The notes: generated by a model not told the origin, from the letters alone. A DNA stretch of 64,000 nt from Chloroflexi bacterium 54-19 (GCA_001898225.1 MKTJ01000047.1:242032-306031); one strand, 5' to 3'; positions 9,868 through 18,724 are shown, counted from the first letter of the stretch. Made by a program: numbers and translations.

Positions 9868-10670
9868 GCTTTGGGGGCCGGTGAACCCGGTCTTTTCAGC
9901 GGCGGGATAATATCCCTCGAAAGGGGCAGGCGCATCCGGGTGAAGATAGCATCGCCGCTGACCAGCAAAGCCAGCCAGAACCCACCCGAAAGATAGCCGC
10001 CCACCACGTCGGTCGGGTAGTGCACGCCAAAGTAAACCCGGCTGAGCCCGACCATAACGGTGCAGAAGGCCAGCAAAATTGCCAGCCCAATCATTAGTTT
10101 CCGGCTTTTTAACAGGTTAAAAAAGATCCAGGTAAGAATACCGAACAGGCAGAGCGAGAGGGTGGCGTGCCCGCTTGGAAAGCTAAAGCTGCTGGGCCGG
10201 GCGAAGGTACTTTCCCACAGGTCGGGGCGAGGCCGCTGAAAGAGGTTTTTCAGCACAAAGTTTATCAAAAGACCGCCACCCACCGCCAGGATTACCATAA
10301 TCGCCGAATAATAATGCCGTTTTAAGAGCAAGGTCAGGAAGCATACCCCGGTCAGAATACTCATTCCCCAACCCCCGCCAAGGGTCGTAAAGAAATTGAA
10401 AACAAGGTCGAAGACCGGGTTGGCGAACCCGTGTATCCATAGTTCGATGTTGTCGTCCAGGCTGGCGAACTCGTTACGCAGCAAATCTTCGGTCAATTCA
10501 GAGAAAAGGTACAGTAATAAAAGAGCGCCGCCCAATCCGACTACTATATATACCCCGGTCTGGCGTAATAAGGTCAGTAAAACTAGCCAGAACGAGGGTT
10601 TTTCTACTGAGGAGGGCTCTCTCAAAGAAGAAATTCGTTTTTCCGATTTATCCATTAATTCTGTACACAC
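9864..10670 (-). CDS. PAP2-family membrane phosphatase
   Basis: A 268-residue membrane protein with about six helices and the three PAP2 acid-phosphatase motifs: KNLFQRPRPD, PSFSFPSGHATLS and SRVYFGVHYPTDV, including the catalytic histidines. The active site faces the outside in this family. Substrates can be undecaprenyl diphosphate, phosphatidylglycerol phosphate or phosphatidic acid; with a dcw cluster alongside, undecaprenyl diphosphate recycling is an attractive guess. The frame begins at a GTG; an ATG five codons on is an equally good start, as neither has a clear Shine-Dalgarno site. It lies on the opposite strand between gatD and mraZ, breaking the cell wall cluster. Confidence 0.9.
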   Translation of the reverse strand: MCTELMDKSEKRISSLREPSSVEKPSFWLVLLTLLRQTGVYIVVGLGGALLLLYLFSELTEDLLRNEFASLDDNIELWIHGFANPVFDLVFNFFTTLGGGWGMSILTGVCFLTLLLKRHYYSAIMVILAVGGGLLINFVLKNLFQRPRPDLWESTFARPSSFSFPSGHATLSLCLFGILTWIFFNLLKSRKLMIGLAILLAFCTVMVGLSRVYFGVHYPTDVVGGYLSGGFWLALLVSGDAIFTRMRLPLSRDIIPPLKRPGSPAPKA

Positions 10671-10941
10671 TCTTGTTCACAAAGTTTTCCACCGATCTTA
10701 ATCCTTTTTAATTGTAGTGGAAAAGTCAAGTTCAACGCTAAAATGAGCTTAATCAGCCTGGATTCCCTAAAGCAAAAGTAGTGCCAATATTGCAGAGGTA
10801 AACTATTTTCCACATATCCACCAAAAGCGGTGTCCACATTTCCACCAGAACAGGCTTTCTTTTGGACGATTATTAGTGAATACGGCCCTTTAAAATTCAG
10901 TAAAAAAGGCGGCCCGCAGAGTTCAAAAACCCTCAAAAGTA
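10671..10941. other. Intergenic region with a cluster of TCCAC motifs
   Basis: Between the PAP2 gene and the mraZ promoter. It holds six TCCAC cores in about 165 bases: five on the plus strand near 10687, 10809, 10817, 10833 and 10841, and one reversed near 10717. One, TTTTCCACA at 10806-10814, is a single base from the DnaA box consensus; the others match less well. On the minus strand GGTGGAAATGTGGA and GGTGGATATGTGGA form a direct repeat. Short reading frames here look spurious. Confidence 0.45.
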
Positions 10942-10969
10942 TTGCTTATCCCCTGAAATTGTGTATAAT
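10942..10969 (+). promoter_or_regulatory. Promoter of the mraZ operon
   Basis: TTGCTT, 16 bases, then a perfect TATAAT. The transcript would start near 10976, immediately before the three TGGGG repeats, leaving a leader of about 130 bases before mraZ. Confidence 0.7.
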
Positions 10970-10980
10970 TGCCCTATAAG

Positions 10981-11005
10981 TGGGGAAAAGTGGGGCGCTG
11001 TGGGG
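10981..11005 (+). promoter_or_regulatory. MraZ operator: three TGGGG repeats at 10 bp spacing
   Basis: TGGGG occurs at 10981, 10991 and 11001, each pair separated by five bases. MraZ of Escherichia coli is known to bind three TGGGN direct repeats with five-base spacers in its own promoter region. The layout here matches that exactly and lies just downstream of the predicted transcript start, so MraZ probably represses its own operon. Confidence 0.85.
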
Positions 11006-11103
11006 ATAACTACACGCAAAAACACTTTTTCTGGTAGTCTTACAGCCTTAGTAAACGGGTCCACATCAAAGCTTATAAAGAAGTCTTTTGGAGAAACAGA
11101 ACC

Positions 11104-11547
11104 TTGTTCATCGGCAGCTATGAACATACAATCGACGTGAAAGGTCGGATGGCCGTCCCCTCTCGCTTCCGCGAGCAGTTGGGCGAGGTCATGTATGTTA
11201 CGCGCTGGCTCGATAAATGTCTGGCTTTGTATCCCGAAAGCGAATTTAAAAAGATTTCCGATAAACTGGCCGCGCTTTCCCAGGCGGATGTAAATGCGCG
11301 GAACTTCCGCCGCCTGTTCTTCTCGGAGGCGACCGAAGTAGTGCCGGACAAACAGGGCCGTATCAATATCGCGGCCCGGTTACGCCAGTTCGCCGGTATC
11401 AGTGCCGACGATGCCCAGGTTATCGTGGTGGGCGTAGACAACTATATTGAAATCTGGGCCCTGGATGCCTGGAACGAAGCGCAAGACGCTGTCGAGGAAA
11501 ATGCAGACTCGATGGCCGAATCGCTGGCAAAACTTGGGGTCTTTTAA
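11104..11547 (+). CDS. mraZ: Transcriptional regulator MraZ
   Basis: A 147-residue protein with two AbrB-like swapped-hairpin repeats: MFIGSYEHTIDVKGRMAVPSR at the start and EVVPDKQGRINIAARLRQFAG near the middle, each with the family DxxGR element (DVKGR and DKQGR). It binds DNA and controls the dcw operon it heads. The start is a TTG, the only one that keeps the conserved MFxGxYxH N-terminus; GGAG lies about 11 bases upstream. rsmH follows after 101 bases. The three TGGGG repeats upstream are its likely own target. Confidence 0.97.
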   Translation: MFIGSYEHTIDVKGRMAVPSRFREQLGEVMYVTRWLDKCLALYPESEFKKISDKLAALSQADVNARNFRRLFFSEATEVVPDKQGRINIAARLRQFAGISADDAQVIVVGVDNYIEIWALDAWNEAQDAVEENADSMAESLAKLGVF

Positions 11548-11648
11548 TTCTTAATGGGTCTCAATTAACTTCGTAGTGGTGAATATTTTTAGGGTTGGCC
11601 GGATAAATCTTGAGGTATTATCCCAAGGTTTTCTAAAGAAAAGGTGAG

Positions 11649-12611
11649 ATGGCAGGAGAAGGCAACAACGCCCCGCATTACTCGGTACTTTTCAAAGAGA
11701 CACTTGCCGGTTTAAACCTTACCCCGCAAGGGCGCTACATCGACGGGACACTCGGAGCAGGCGGGCATGCCTATGGCATCCTGAAAGCCACCGCTCCAAC
11801 CGGGCGATTACTTGGGCTGGACGCCGATATGGTCGCTCTCGGTATCGCCACCGAAAGGCTCAAAGAATTTGGCGACCGGGTTAAGTTAGTCCAGAGCAAT
11901 TTCGCGCAACTGGCCGAGGTAGCCCGCGAGGAAGATTTCGCACCGGTCCAGGGGGTCGTTCTCGATTTGGGCGTATCGTCAATGCAACTGGACGACCCCA
12001 ACCGGGGCTTTTCCTTCCAGGGTGACGGCCCGCTGGATATGCGGTTCGGCTCGGTGCAGGGTAAGCTTACCGCCGCGATAATTGTGAACGCCTGGCCCGA
12101 AGACCGGCTGGTCAAACTCTTTTTTGAACTGGGTGAAGAACCCCAGGCCCGCCGCTTCGCCAGGGCCATCGTCGAGGCCCGCAAGCAGACCCGTTTCGAG
12201 ACGACCGGGCAACTGGCAAACCTGCTGGCTAAGATGGGCGGCAGACCCGCCGGGCGCGACAAACGCCCTATCCATCCCGCGACAAAGGTCTTCCAGGCCC
12301 TGCGGATGGAGGTGAACCACGAACTGGAGCGGTTGGCCGAAGGTCTGGCCGGGGCGGTTGAGGTACTGGCTCCCGGCGGCAGGCTGGCCGTTATCAGCTT
12401 TCACTCGCTGGAAGACCGGGTGGTCAAGCATTTTATGCAGAAGGAAGCCAGCGATAAAATTGTACCCGAAGGCGGGCCTCCGGGCCTGTCATTCCCTAAA
12501 GAGCGGCGTTTATCTATCATCACCAAAAAACCGCTTGAGGCCACTACCACCGAACTGGCCGAAAATCGTCGCAGCCGCAGCGCCAAACTACGTGTGGCGG
12601 AAAAACTTTAA
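11649..12611 (+). CDS. rsmH: 16S rRNA m4C1402 methyltransferase RsmH
   Basis: Methylates N4 of C1402 in the 16S rRNA decoding centre. The 320-residue protein has HYSVLFKETLAGL, the SAM-binding GTLGAGGHA near residue 37, LDLGVSSMQLDDPNRGFSF, and the C-terminal SFHSLEDRVVKHF and ENRRSRSAKLR motifs. Length and order are normal for the family. AAAGGTGA precedes the ATG. It is second in the mraZ operon, as in most bacteria. Confidence 0.98.
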   Translation: MAGEGNNAPHYSVLFKETLAGLNLTPQGRYIDGTLGAGGHAYGILKATAPTGRLLGLDADMVALGIATERLKEFGDRVKLVQSNFAQLAEVAREEDFAPVQGVVLDLGVSSMQLDDPNRGFSFQGDGPLDMRFGSVQGKLTAAIIVNAWPEDRLVKLFFELGEEPQARRFARAIVEARKQTRFETTGQLANLLAKMGGRPAGRDKRPIHPATKVFQALRMEVNHELERLAEGLAGAVEVLAPGGRLAVISFHSLEDRVVKHFMQKEASDKIVPEGGPPGLSFPKERRLSIITKKPLEATTTELAENRRSRSAKLRVAEKL

Positions 12612-12680
12612 GGGACCCCATGCTCCATCAGGGACACCTTGTTCGAGGCAAAGTTTAATAACTCTTTTAAGGAATACATG

Positions 12681-13211
12681 ATGGCAATGCAGGTAAAAGA
12701 GCCGCGTCGTGGCAGAGCTACCGCATTGGCGGAAGGTCTTGTCAAAACTTCCGACCGCATGCGCAGGAACCCTTTAACCACCAATAAAACTCCCAAAACC
12801 GGCCAGGTGCGCTTCTTTTCACGCTTTCTGCTGGTGACCCTGTTAATTTGTCTTGGCTCTATCGTCTGGCTCAGTCAGACCAGTACGCTGGTTTCGCTCG
12901 GCTACGACATCGCCAAGATGGAAAAGGAGAAGGCCCAACTTGATACGGACGCCCAGCGTCTCCAATCTCAGATTGCCGATTACGAAAGTTTATCGCGCAT
13001 CGAAGATGAAGCTAAAAGTAAGTTAGGTATGGTTCCGGCCAGCAAAACCATCTACATCGACATCCCGGCCAGTCAACCTGCATCTACTCCGCCCGCTTCG
13101 ACAAACCCGAACCTGGCTCCTACCACCGATTGGTGGCAAGACCTGGTCGATATGTTGCCGCAGCAGGCCAAAACAACTCCCACTGCCACTGCCACACCGG
13201 GAAATAAGTAG
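12681..13211 (+). CDS. ftsL: FtsL/DivIC-like septum protein
   Basis: A 176-residue bitopic protein: about 35 basic cytoplasmic residues, one membrane helix (FLLVTLLICLGSIVWLSQ), then a coiled coil (AKMEKEKAQLDTDAQRLQSQ) and the motif EDEAKSKLGMVPA, which matches the coiled-coil end of FtsL/DivIC. A Pro/Thr-rich extracellular tail of about 45 residues is longer than usual. FtsL links FtsQ to the FtsW-FtsI synthase. The position between rsmH and ftsI supports the call. The longer frame starts with TTG at 12639, but AAGGA sits seven bases before the ATG at 12681. FtsL and DivIC cannot be told apart by sequence alone. Confidence 0.85.
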   Translation: MAMQVKEPRRGRATALAEGLVKTSDRMRRNPLTTNKTPKTGQVRFFSRFLLVTLLICLGSIVWLSQTSTLVSLGYDIAKMEKEKAQLDTDAQRLQSQIADYESLSRIEDEAKSKLGMVPASKTIYIDIPASQPASTPPASTNPNLAPTTDWWQDLVDMLPQQAKTTPTATATPGNK

Positions 13212-13222
13212 AGGAGTCAGGC

Positions 13223-15139
13223 ATGAGTCAAACCATTGACAAACCCCCGTCCCGCCCTAAAGCGGCCATAGATTTGCAGGGCACCCACAGTCCCAATGCT
13301 CGTTCTGGTGCTGCCGGTCGCCGCCCGCCGCGAGTCCGGCGGCAGGTCTCGCTCCTGGGCAACACCGCCGACGAGTTCGGTTCGTCCAGGCCGCCCAAAG
13401 CCGCACCGTCCGGCCAGAAAAAGTTCAGTTTTAATTTATCGCCGTTCACCCGGATTCGGATTACGGCCCTGGCCCTGACGTTGTTCGGGTTGGCGATTTT
13501 TATCCAGCTTTTTACGCTGCAAATCCAGGACAAATACCAGTCCCGCGAGTACGCCCAGAAGACCCAGGTCTATACGACTTCTATCCCGGCGACACGCGGC
13601 TTGATTATGGATACCAATGGGCTGGTGCTGGCTTCCAACACCTTTGTCTATAACATTTTTGCTTCGCCCAAAGACCTGACCGAAATCCAGTCCAAAAAAA
13701 TCGCGGCTATCCTGGCCCCGTTACTGCCGGACATACCGAAAGACAAACTGCTGGAGTCTGTCACCTATAACAGTAACGACCAGAACAATCACAAACTGGT
13801 AGCTTCTAACGTCAACTACGAGGCCGCCCAGAAAGTTATCGACGCTGACATCCTGGGTATTACCGTCGAGTCACCGACCCGCCGGACTTATCCCAACAAC
13901 AGTATGTTGAGCCAGTTGCTCGGTTTCGTGAATTACGAGGGTAGCGCCGACTACGGTATCGAGGGCAAGTTTGACGATATGTTGAAGGGCACCCCCGGTT
14001 CTCGCTACGCCCAGCACGACGCCGATGGCAACCCGATTATCCTGGGGCAGGTCCAGCTTACCCCGGCGGTAGACGGTGCCAACATCACCCTGACGGTGGA
14101 CACCTCGATTCAGAAAATGGTCGAACGCGAACTCTTGAAGGGGATGCAGGACCACGGCGCGGATAAAGCGATGGCTATTGTAGCCGACCCGCAGACCGGG
14201 GCTATCCTGGCCTATGCCAGTTTCCCGAACTATAATCCGAACGACTTCAACACGACCGACCCGAAGCTGTTTCAAGACCCGCTGGTCAGTGACGTCTATG
14301 AGCCGGGCAGTACCTTTAAAATCTTGACCGCCGCTATCGGTATTGATACCGGGGTGGTTACACCCAACAGCGCCGCCGACCTGCCGGGTTGCGAAATTGA
14401 TTACGGCCAGCGGATTTGTAACTTTGATAGCGTCGGCTACAAAGGCCAGACCGTTACCAAGACCCTGGAAAAATCGAGTAATGTCGGGGCGATGTGGATT
14501 GCCAAGAAATTCGGGCCGGACAAGTTCTACCAGTACCTTAAGAATTTTGGCATCGGGCAGTTAACCGGAATCGAACTCAAAAACGAGAGCGCCGGTATCT
14601 TTCGGACCAACCAGGATGCGAACTGGAGCCCGCTCGATTTCCTTGAAAATTCTTTCGGTCAGGCCGTCGCGGTTACGCCGGTTCAACTGGTCGCGGCGAT
14701 AAGCGCAGTCGCCAATGGCGGTAAACTCATGCAGCCGTACATCGTGAAACAGATTTCCCGCAACGGTGAAATCCTGGAAAAGACCGAGCCGAAATTCATC
14801 CGCCAGGTAGTTTCGCCGGAGAGCGCCAAGACGACCACCGATATGCTGGTAAGCGCGGTCCGCCTGGGGGAAACCCGGCTGGCCGACGTGAAAGGCTACC
14901 GGGTCGCCGGGAAGACCGGTACGGCCACGCTTTACGAAAACGGCAAGGAAAGCCAGTTCACGATTGGCTCGACTATCGCCTATGCCCCGGCGGACAACCC
15001 GCGCTTTATTGTGCTGGTCCGTTACGACAAGACTAAAGATACCCCCTGGGGTAGCAATACGGCGGCCCCGGTCGTCCAGGCTATCACGGAACAACTCTTT
15101 ACTTACTATCAGATACCGCCGACCGACCCGGTAAACTAA
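13223..15139 (+). CDS. ftsI: Class B penicillin-binding protein, septal transpeptidase
   Basis: Cross-links septal peptidoglycan outside the membrane. The 638-residue protein has a basic, Pro-rich cytoplasmic leader of about 75 residues, one membrane helix (about 76-98), a dimerisation domain starting TTSIPATRGLIMDTNG, and a transpeptidase domain with STFK (S363, K366), SSN (S418-N420) and KTGT (K564). No PASTA repeats are present. The cytoplasmic leader is longer than in enterobacterial FtsI. AGAGGAG precedes the ATG. It follows ftsL by 11 bases and is the last gene before a 510-base gap. Confidence 0.96.
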   Translation: MSQTIDKPPSRPKAAIDLQGTHSPNARSGAAGRRPPRVRRQVSLLGNTADEFGSSRPPKAAPSGQKKFSFNLSPFTRIRITALALTLFGLAIFIQLFTLQIQDKYQSREYAQKTQVYTTSIPATRGLIMDTNGLVLASNTFVYNIFASPKDLTEIQSKKIAAILAPLLPDIPKDKLLESVTYNSNDQNNHKLVASNVNYEAAQKVIDADILGITVESPTRRTYPNNSMLSQLLGFVNYEGSADYGIEGKFDDMLKGTPGSRYAQHDADGNPIILGQVQLTPAVDGANITLTVDTSIQKMVERELLKGMQDHGADKAMAIVADPQTGAILAYASFPNYNPNDFNTTDPKLFQDPLVSDVYEPGSTFKILTAAIGIDTGVVTPNSAADLPGCEIDYGQRICNFDSVGYKGQTVTKTLEKSSNVGAMWIAKKFGPDKFYQYLKNFGIGQLTGIELKNESAGIFRTNQDANWSPLDFLENSFGQAVAVTPVQLVAAISAVANGGKLMQPYIVKQISRNGEILEKTEPKFIRQVVSPESAKTTTDMLVSAVRLGETRLADVKGYRVAGKTGTATLYENGKESQFTIGSTIAYAPADNPRFIVLVRYDKTKDTPWGSNTAAPVVQAITEQLFTYYQIPPTDPVN

Positions 15140-15460
15140 AATTGAACCGGGTAAAGCTGCCAGGAACCGGCTTTACCCGCCCTGATAAAAATATATCCGG
15201 CGAGTGCGGACTCGCCACCTGTCCCTTCTCCCGACAACCCCGCTCCATCTTTTGATAAGCGGGGAGAAATTTCTGGCCGTTATGTACCGGGTTCAGGGGG
15301 TTGAATCCGGTACATATTCGTTAATAAGGCTTTCGCGGGGCTAGCCCGCGGGGTCTGACCGGGGTAACTCCCCGGCCACTCATAGATAACATCTCTCCCG
15401 GCCTACCTGTTATGCCGCGTTTAGTAGACATAATTGGCCTGTTAGTACCACGCAAAGTTA
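15140..15460. other. Hairpin-rich gap between ftsI and murF
   Basis: No gene. Several inverted repeats follow each other: GGGTAAAGC/GCTTTACCC at 15149-15178 just after the ftsI stop, GGCGAGT/ACTCGCC near 15199-15215, CCCCGC/GCGGGG near 15238-15264, and a 15 bp stem at 15281-15316. None has a good T-run. The region may end the mraZ transcript by structure or hold an RNA element. Confidence 0.5.
15281..15316. repeat. Strong 15 bp hairpin
   Basis: The arms TATGTACCGGGTTCA and TGAATCCGGTACATA pair over 15 positions with one G-T wobble around a six-base GGGGGT loop. No T-run follows, so it is not a standard terminator. It could be an operator, an RNA stability element or a copy of a dispersed repeat. 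Confidence 0.7.
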
Positions 15461-15488
15461 TTGACGGGCGTAAATTACGCGGTATAAT
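15461..15488 (+). promoter_or_regulatory. Promoter of the murF operon
   Basis: TTGACG, 16 bases, TATAAT: near-consensus. Transcription from here would give murF a leader of about 155 bases. The spacer carries a perfect 13-base palindrome. Confidence 0.75.
15468..15480. promoter_or_regulatory. Palindrome inside the murF promoter spacer
   Basis: GCGTAAATTACGC is a perfect palindrome around a central A, filling the space between -35 and -10. A dimeric repressor bound here would block polymerase. The leader beyond also has GATAAATC/GATTTATC arms at 15502-15528. Confidence 0.5.
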
Positions 15489-15650
15489 TAAGTGGTAAGG
15501 CGATAAATCCCACTATGCGCGATTTATCCCACCTTTGCAGGAAGGGTTCTTATCTGTTAAGATCGGCCTACTTTGTTCAAGAACTACCGGTCAAGCTCGA
15601 AAATTTGGCCGGAGTAATGGTTTAGCGTTACTTATAAAGAGGGTTTTTGA

Positions 15651-17162
15651 TTGGACAATAAGTTGACCCTGCCGGTAATAATAGCGGCGACGGGCGGCTC
15701 TTTGTGGGCTTCCCCGGCGACCGGGGCTGGCGCTTCTTTTACCACGCCTTACACATCACCCGTTGCGCCCGATTCTGATTCAACTTCCACTAACCCTGGC
15801 TCGGACAGCCAGGGCGCTTTGACGTTCGATAGATTTGTCTATGACAGCCGGGAAGTGACACCGGGCGCCTTCTTTGTGGCCCTCCCCGGTGAAGTGACCG
15901 ACGGTCACAACTTTATAAAAAGTGCCTTGGCCGGTGGGGCCACCGGGTGCCTGGTCCGGCAGGATTGGGTCGCGCAGCAGTCCGAGTTAGACCCCGGCGT
16001 GGCCTGGGTGGTCGTTCCCGAAACACTGGGCGCATTCCAGAAGCTGACAGCCTACTGGCGCAACCAGTTTTCCGATTTGACGGTTATCGGCGTGACCGGG
16101 AGTGTCGGTAAGACCAGCACCAAAGAGTTGATGGCAGCGGTGCTGGGCCAGCAATTCCAGGTCTTTAAGACCCCCAAGAGCATCAACACCGAGCAGAGTA
16201 TCTTGCCTATTCTGTTGAAGCTACAGGCCAGCGACCAGGTCGCGGTGGTCGAGATGGGCGCGGGGTACGAACTGGGTGAACTGCGGCGGCTTTGCGGCGT
16301 GGCCCAGCCGCGCATCGGGGTGGTCCTAAACGTCAGCCACAGCCATATTGGCCGGATGGGCAGCCTGGAAAACATTGCCCTGAACAAGTCTGAACTGGTC
16401 CAATCGCTCCCCCCGGCCACCCAGGGCGGGGTCGCCGTCCTGAACGGTGACGACTTCCGGGTCAAGGGGATGGCGAACGTGACCACGGCCCGCATTTTCT
16501 ATTACGGTCTTGAACCCTCCTATGACCTTTACGCCTCCGAAGTAGAAGGGCTCGGCCTGGACGGTATCCGGTTCAAGGTTCATTACGCCGGGCAAACCCG
16601 GACCCTGGCCTTGCCTTTGCTGGGTAAGCACAGCGTCCATACGGCCCTGGCGGCTATCGCGGTAGCCCTGCTGTGCGGGATGGACTGGCCCGAAATTGAG
16701 CAGGGTTTGCAGGACCGGGGTGCCCAGGTCCGCCTGGTCCTTTTACCGGGTGCCAACGGTTCGACCATCATTGATGATTGCTACAATGCCAGCGCGGTTT
16801 CGACCCTGGCGGCCCTGGAACTTTTGAAGGATATAAAACTCTCCCCGGAAGGACGCCGCCTGGCTGTCCTGGGCGATATGCTTGAACTCGGTGATTTCGA
16901 GCAGGAAGCCCATTTCCAGGTGGGGCGGAAAGCTGTCGAAGTGGTTGATGCCTTCGTGGTGGTCGGCCCCCTGGCGACCCTGGCCGGGGAGGAAGCCCTC
17001 CGCCAGGGAATGCCCTCCGAAAAGGTTATCTTCGCCGATAGCAAGGCCGGGGCAGCGGAATGGCTGCGGGAGAACTTGCAGCCGCACGACTATGTGCTTA
17101 TCAAAGCGTCGCGTGGTTCGCGCCTGGAAGAAATCGTTGAAAAGGTCCGGGCGGCCAATTAG
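15651..17162 (+). CDS. murF: UDP-MurNAc-tripeptide--D-Ala-D-Ala ligase
   Basis: Adds D-Ala-D-Ala to the UDP-MurNAc-tripeptide in the cytoplasm. The 503-residue protein has the FDRFVYDSREVTPGAFFVAL N-terminal domain typical of MurF (after about 50 extra residues of low complexity), the P-loop GVTGSVGKTSTKE, the ligase motif with EMGAGYELGELRRLC, the NVSHSHIGRMGSLENIALNKSELV block, and the C-terminal DDCYNAS and LGDMLELG motifs. The TTG start is kept because GAGGG lies eight bases upstream; a start further in would lose the extension. It heads a long co-directional run of cell wall genes behind its own promoter. Confidence 0.95.
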   Translation: MDNKLTLPVIIAATGGSLWASPATGAGASFTTPYTSPVAPDSDSTSTNPGSDSQGALTFDRFVYDSREVTPGAFFVALPGEVTDGHNFIKSALAGGATGCLVRQDWVAQQSELDPGVAWVVVPETLGAFQKLTAYWRNQFSDLTVIGVTGSVGKTSTKELMAAVLGQQFQVFKTPKSINTEQSILPILLKLQASDQVAVVEMGAGYELGELRRLCGVAQPRIGVVLNVSHSHIGRMGSLENIALNKSELVQSLPPATQGGVAVLNGDDFRVKGMANVTTARIFYYGLEPSYDLYASEVEGLGLDGIRFKVHYAGQTRTLALPLLGKHSVHTALAAIAVALLCGMDWPEIEQGLQDRGAQVRLVLLPGANGSTIIDDCYNASAVSTLAALELLKDIKLSPEGRRLAVLGDMLELGDFEQEAHFQVGRKAVEVVDAFVVVGPLATLAGEEALRQGMPSEKVIFADSKAGAAEWLRENLQPHDYVLIKASRGSRLEEIVEKVRAAN

Positions 17163-17185
17163 CAATTCTAGAACTTGGAAAGACA

Positions 17186-18625
17186 TTGAGAGAACAGGGA
17201 CGGCTGGAATTAAAAGGTAAAAAAGCGCTCGTGATGGGCCTGGGTCTGCACGATGGCGGTCTTGGTGTGGCCCGCTTCCTGGTCGAGCAGGGTGCGGACG
17301 TGACCGTTACCGACCTGCGGACCGAGGAAGTGCTGGCCCCGACCCTGGAAAAGTTGCAGGGCTTACCTATTAAATACGTCCTGGGCGAACACCGCGAGAG
17401 CGATTTCAAAGATGCCGAACTGGTCATTCGCAACCCGGCAGTCCCGCGCGAATCGCGTTTCTTAAAAATTGCCCGCGAGGCCGGGGCCAGCCTGGAAATG
17501 GAAATGACCCTCTTTTTCAAGCTCTGCCCGTCCGATTTCCTTTTGGGTATAACCGGGACACGCGGCAAGACCAGTACGACCCTCCTTACCGGCAGTCTCT
17601 TGCAGGAATGGCGGCCCGATACAGTCATCGCCGGGAACCTGCGCGTTTCGGCCCTGGCGACCCTTTCCCGCATTACGCCGGATACGCCGGTCGTGCTGGA
17701 ACTTTCAAGCTGGCAGTTAGAGGGGTTGGGCGAGCAGAAATTGAGCCTTCGCTTTGCCGCCGTGACCAACATGTCGCCGGACCACCTGAACCGTTACCGC
17801 GACATGGCCGATTACGCCGACGCCAAGCGCAATATCTATCGCTGGCAGCAACCGGGTGACATTGTCGTCCTTAACGCCGACGATGCCCTGGTCAGCACCT
17901 TCGCCGAGGACGCGCCCGCCAGGGTAGCATGGACCTCGCTCGAACGGCAGGATTTGGCCGGGGCTTATCTCGCCGACGACCGTTTCATCTGGGATTTCGA
18001 GGGTCAGACCGAAAGTTACCCGGCCACGCTCCTTAAAACGCCGGGCCGTCACAGCCAGGCCAACGCCCTGACTGCTATCGCGCTGGCAAAAGCGGCAGGG
18101 TGTCCCCAGGCCGCGATTGAAGCCGGTCTGAGCAAGTTCCAGGGCGTAGCGGACCGTCTCGAACTGGTCCGCGAACTGGATGGCGTCCGTTTTTACAATG
18201 ATACGACCGCCACCTCTCCTGCCGGGACAGTCGTCGCGCTCGAAGCCTTCGAGCGGGATGCCGGGAAAATCGTCCTGCTGGCGGGCGGTGCGGATAAGAA
18301 CCTGGACTTTGCGCCGCTGGCCCTGGCCGTCGCGACTTCGGCCAGGGCGGGTCAACTCAGACAAATTATTTACCTTGAAGGTACGGCTACTCCGCGTCTA
18401 CGGGCCGCGATTGAAGCGACCGGGACACCGGTAGCGACCGGGGGCTCTTACACTAACTTTCGTGAGGCGGTGCTGGCGGCCCAGTCGGCAGCCCGACCGG
18501 GGGACATCGTTCTTTTATCGCCGGGGGCGGCCAGTTTCGGAATGTTTTTGCACGAATTCGACCGGGGGACCCAGTTTCGCCACCTGGTCAGCGAATTGAC
18601 GGCTCAAACAACTCGGACCGCCTGA
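17186..18625 (+). CDS. murD: UDP-MurNAc-L-Ala--D-Glu ligase
   Basis: Adds D-Glu to UDP-MurNAc-L-Ala. The 479-residue protein starts with a Rossmann-like domain (KALVMGLGLHDGGLGVARFL), then the P-loop GITGTRGKTSTT, SSWQLEGL, NMSPDHLNRY and the C-terminal FYNDTTATSP motif. All Mur-ligase motifs are present. The start is TTG with GGAAAG five bases upstream, 23 bases after murF. mraY would normally lie between these two genes and is missing here. Confidence 0.96.
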   Translation: MREQGRLELKGKKALVMGLGLHDGGLGVARFLVEQGADVTVTDLRTEEVLAPTLEKLQGLPIKYVLGEHRESDFKDAELVIRNPAVPRESRFLKIAREAGASLEMEMTLFFKLCPSDFLLGITGTRGKTSTTLLTGSLLQEWRPDTVIAGNLRVSALATLSRITPDTPVVLELSSWQLEGLGEQKLSLRFAAVTNMSPDHLNRYRDMADYADAKRNIYRWQQPGDIVVLNADDALVSTFAEDAPARVAWTSLERQDLAGAYLADDRFIWDFEGQTESYPATLLKTPGRHSQANALTAIALAKAAGCPQAAIEAGLSKFQGVADRLELVRELDGVRFYNDTTATSPAGTVVALEAFERDAGKIVLLAGGADKNLDFAPLALAVATSARAGQLRQIIYLEGTATPRLRAAIEATGTPVATGGSYTNFREAVLAAQSAARPGDIVLLSPGAASFGMFLHEFDRGTQFRHLVSELTAQTTRTA

Positions 18626-18724
18626 TTTTCTTTCGTTATGGCAGCGCAGGGCAAGTTGAACGACTGGGGTTGTGTTGATTAGCAGGTTTTGTTAGAAGGA
18701 TTTAAGGTAGGGTAGGCAACTTTT

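Noticed and set aside
10655-10936. Minus-strand frame across the mraZ upstream region
   Set aside because: Overlaps TCCAC repeats and the PAP2 start; no ribosome site or homology pattern.
15140-15178. Standard terminator after ftsI
   Set aside because: The GGGTAAAGC/GCTTTACCC hairpin has no T-run after it; it is listed only as part of a structured gap.
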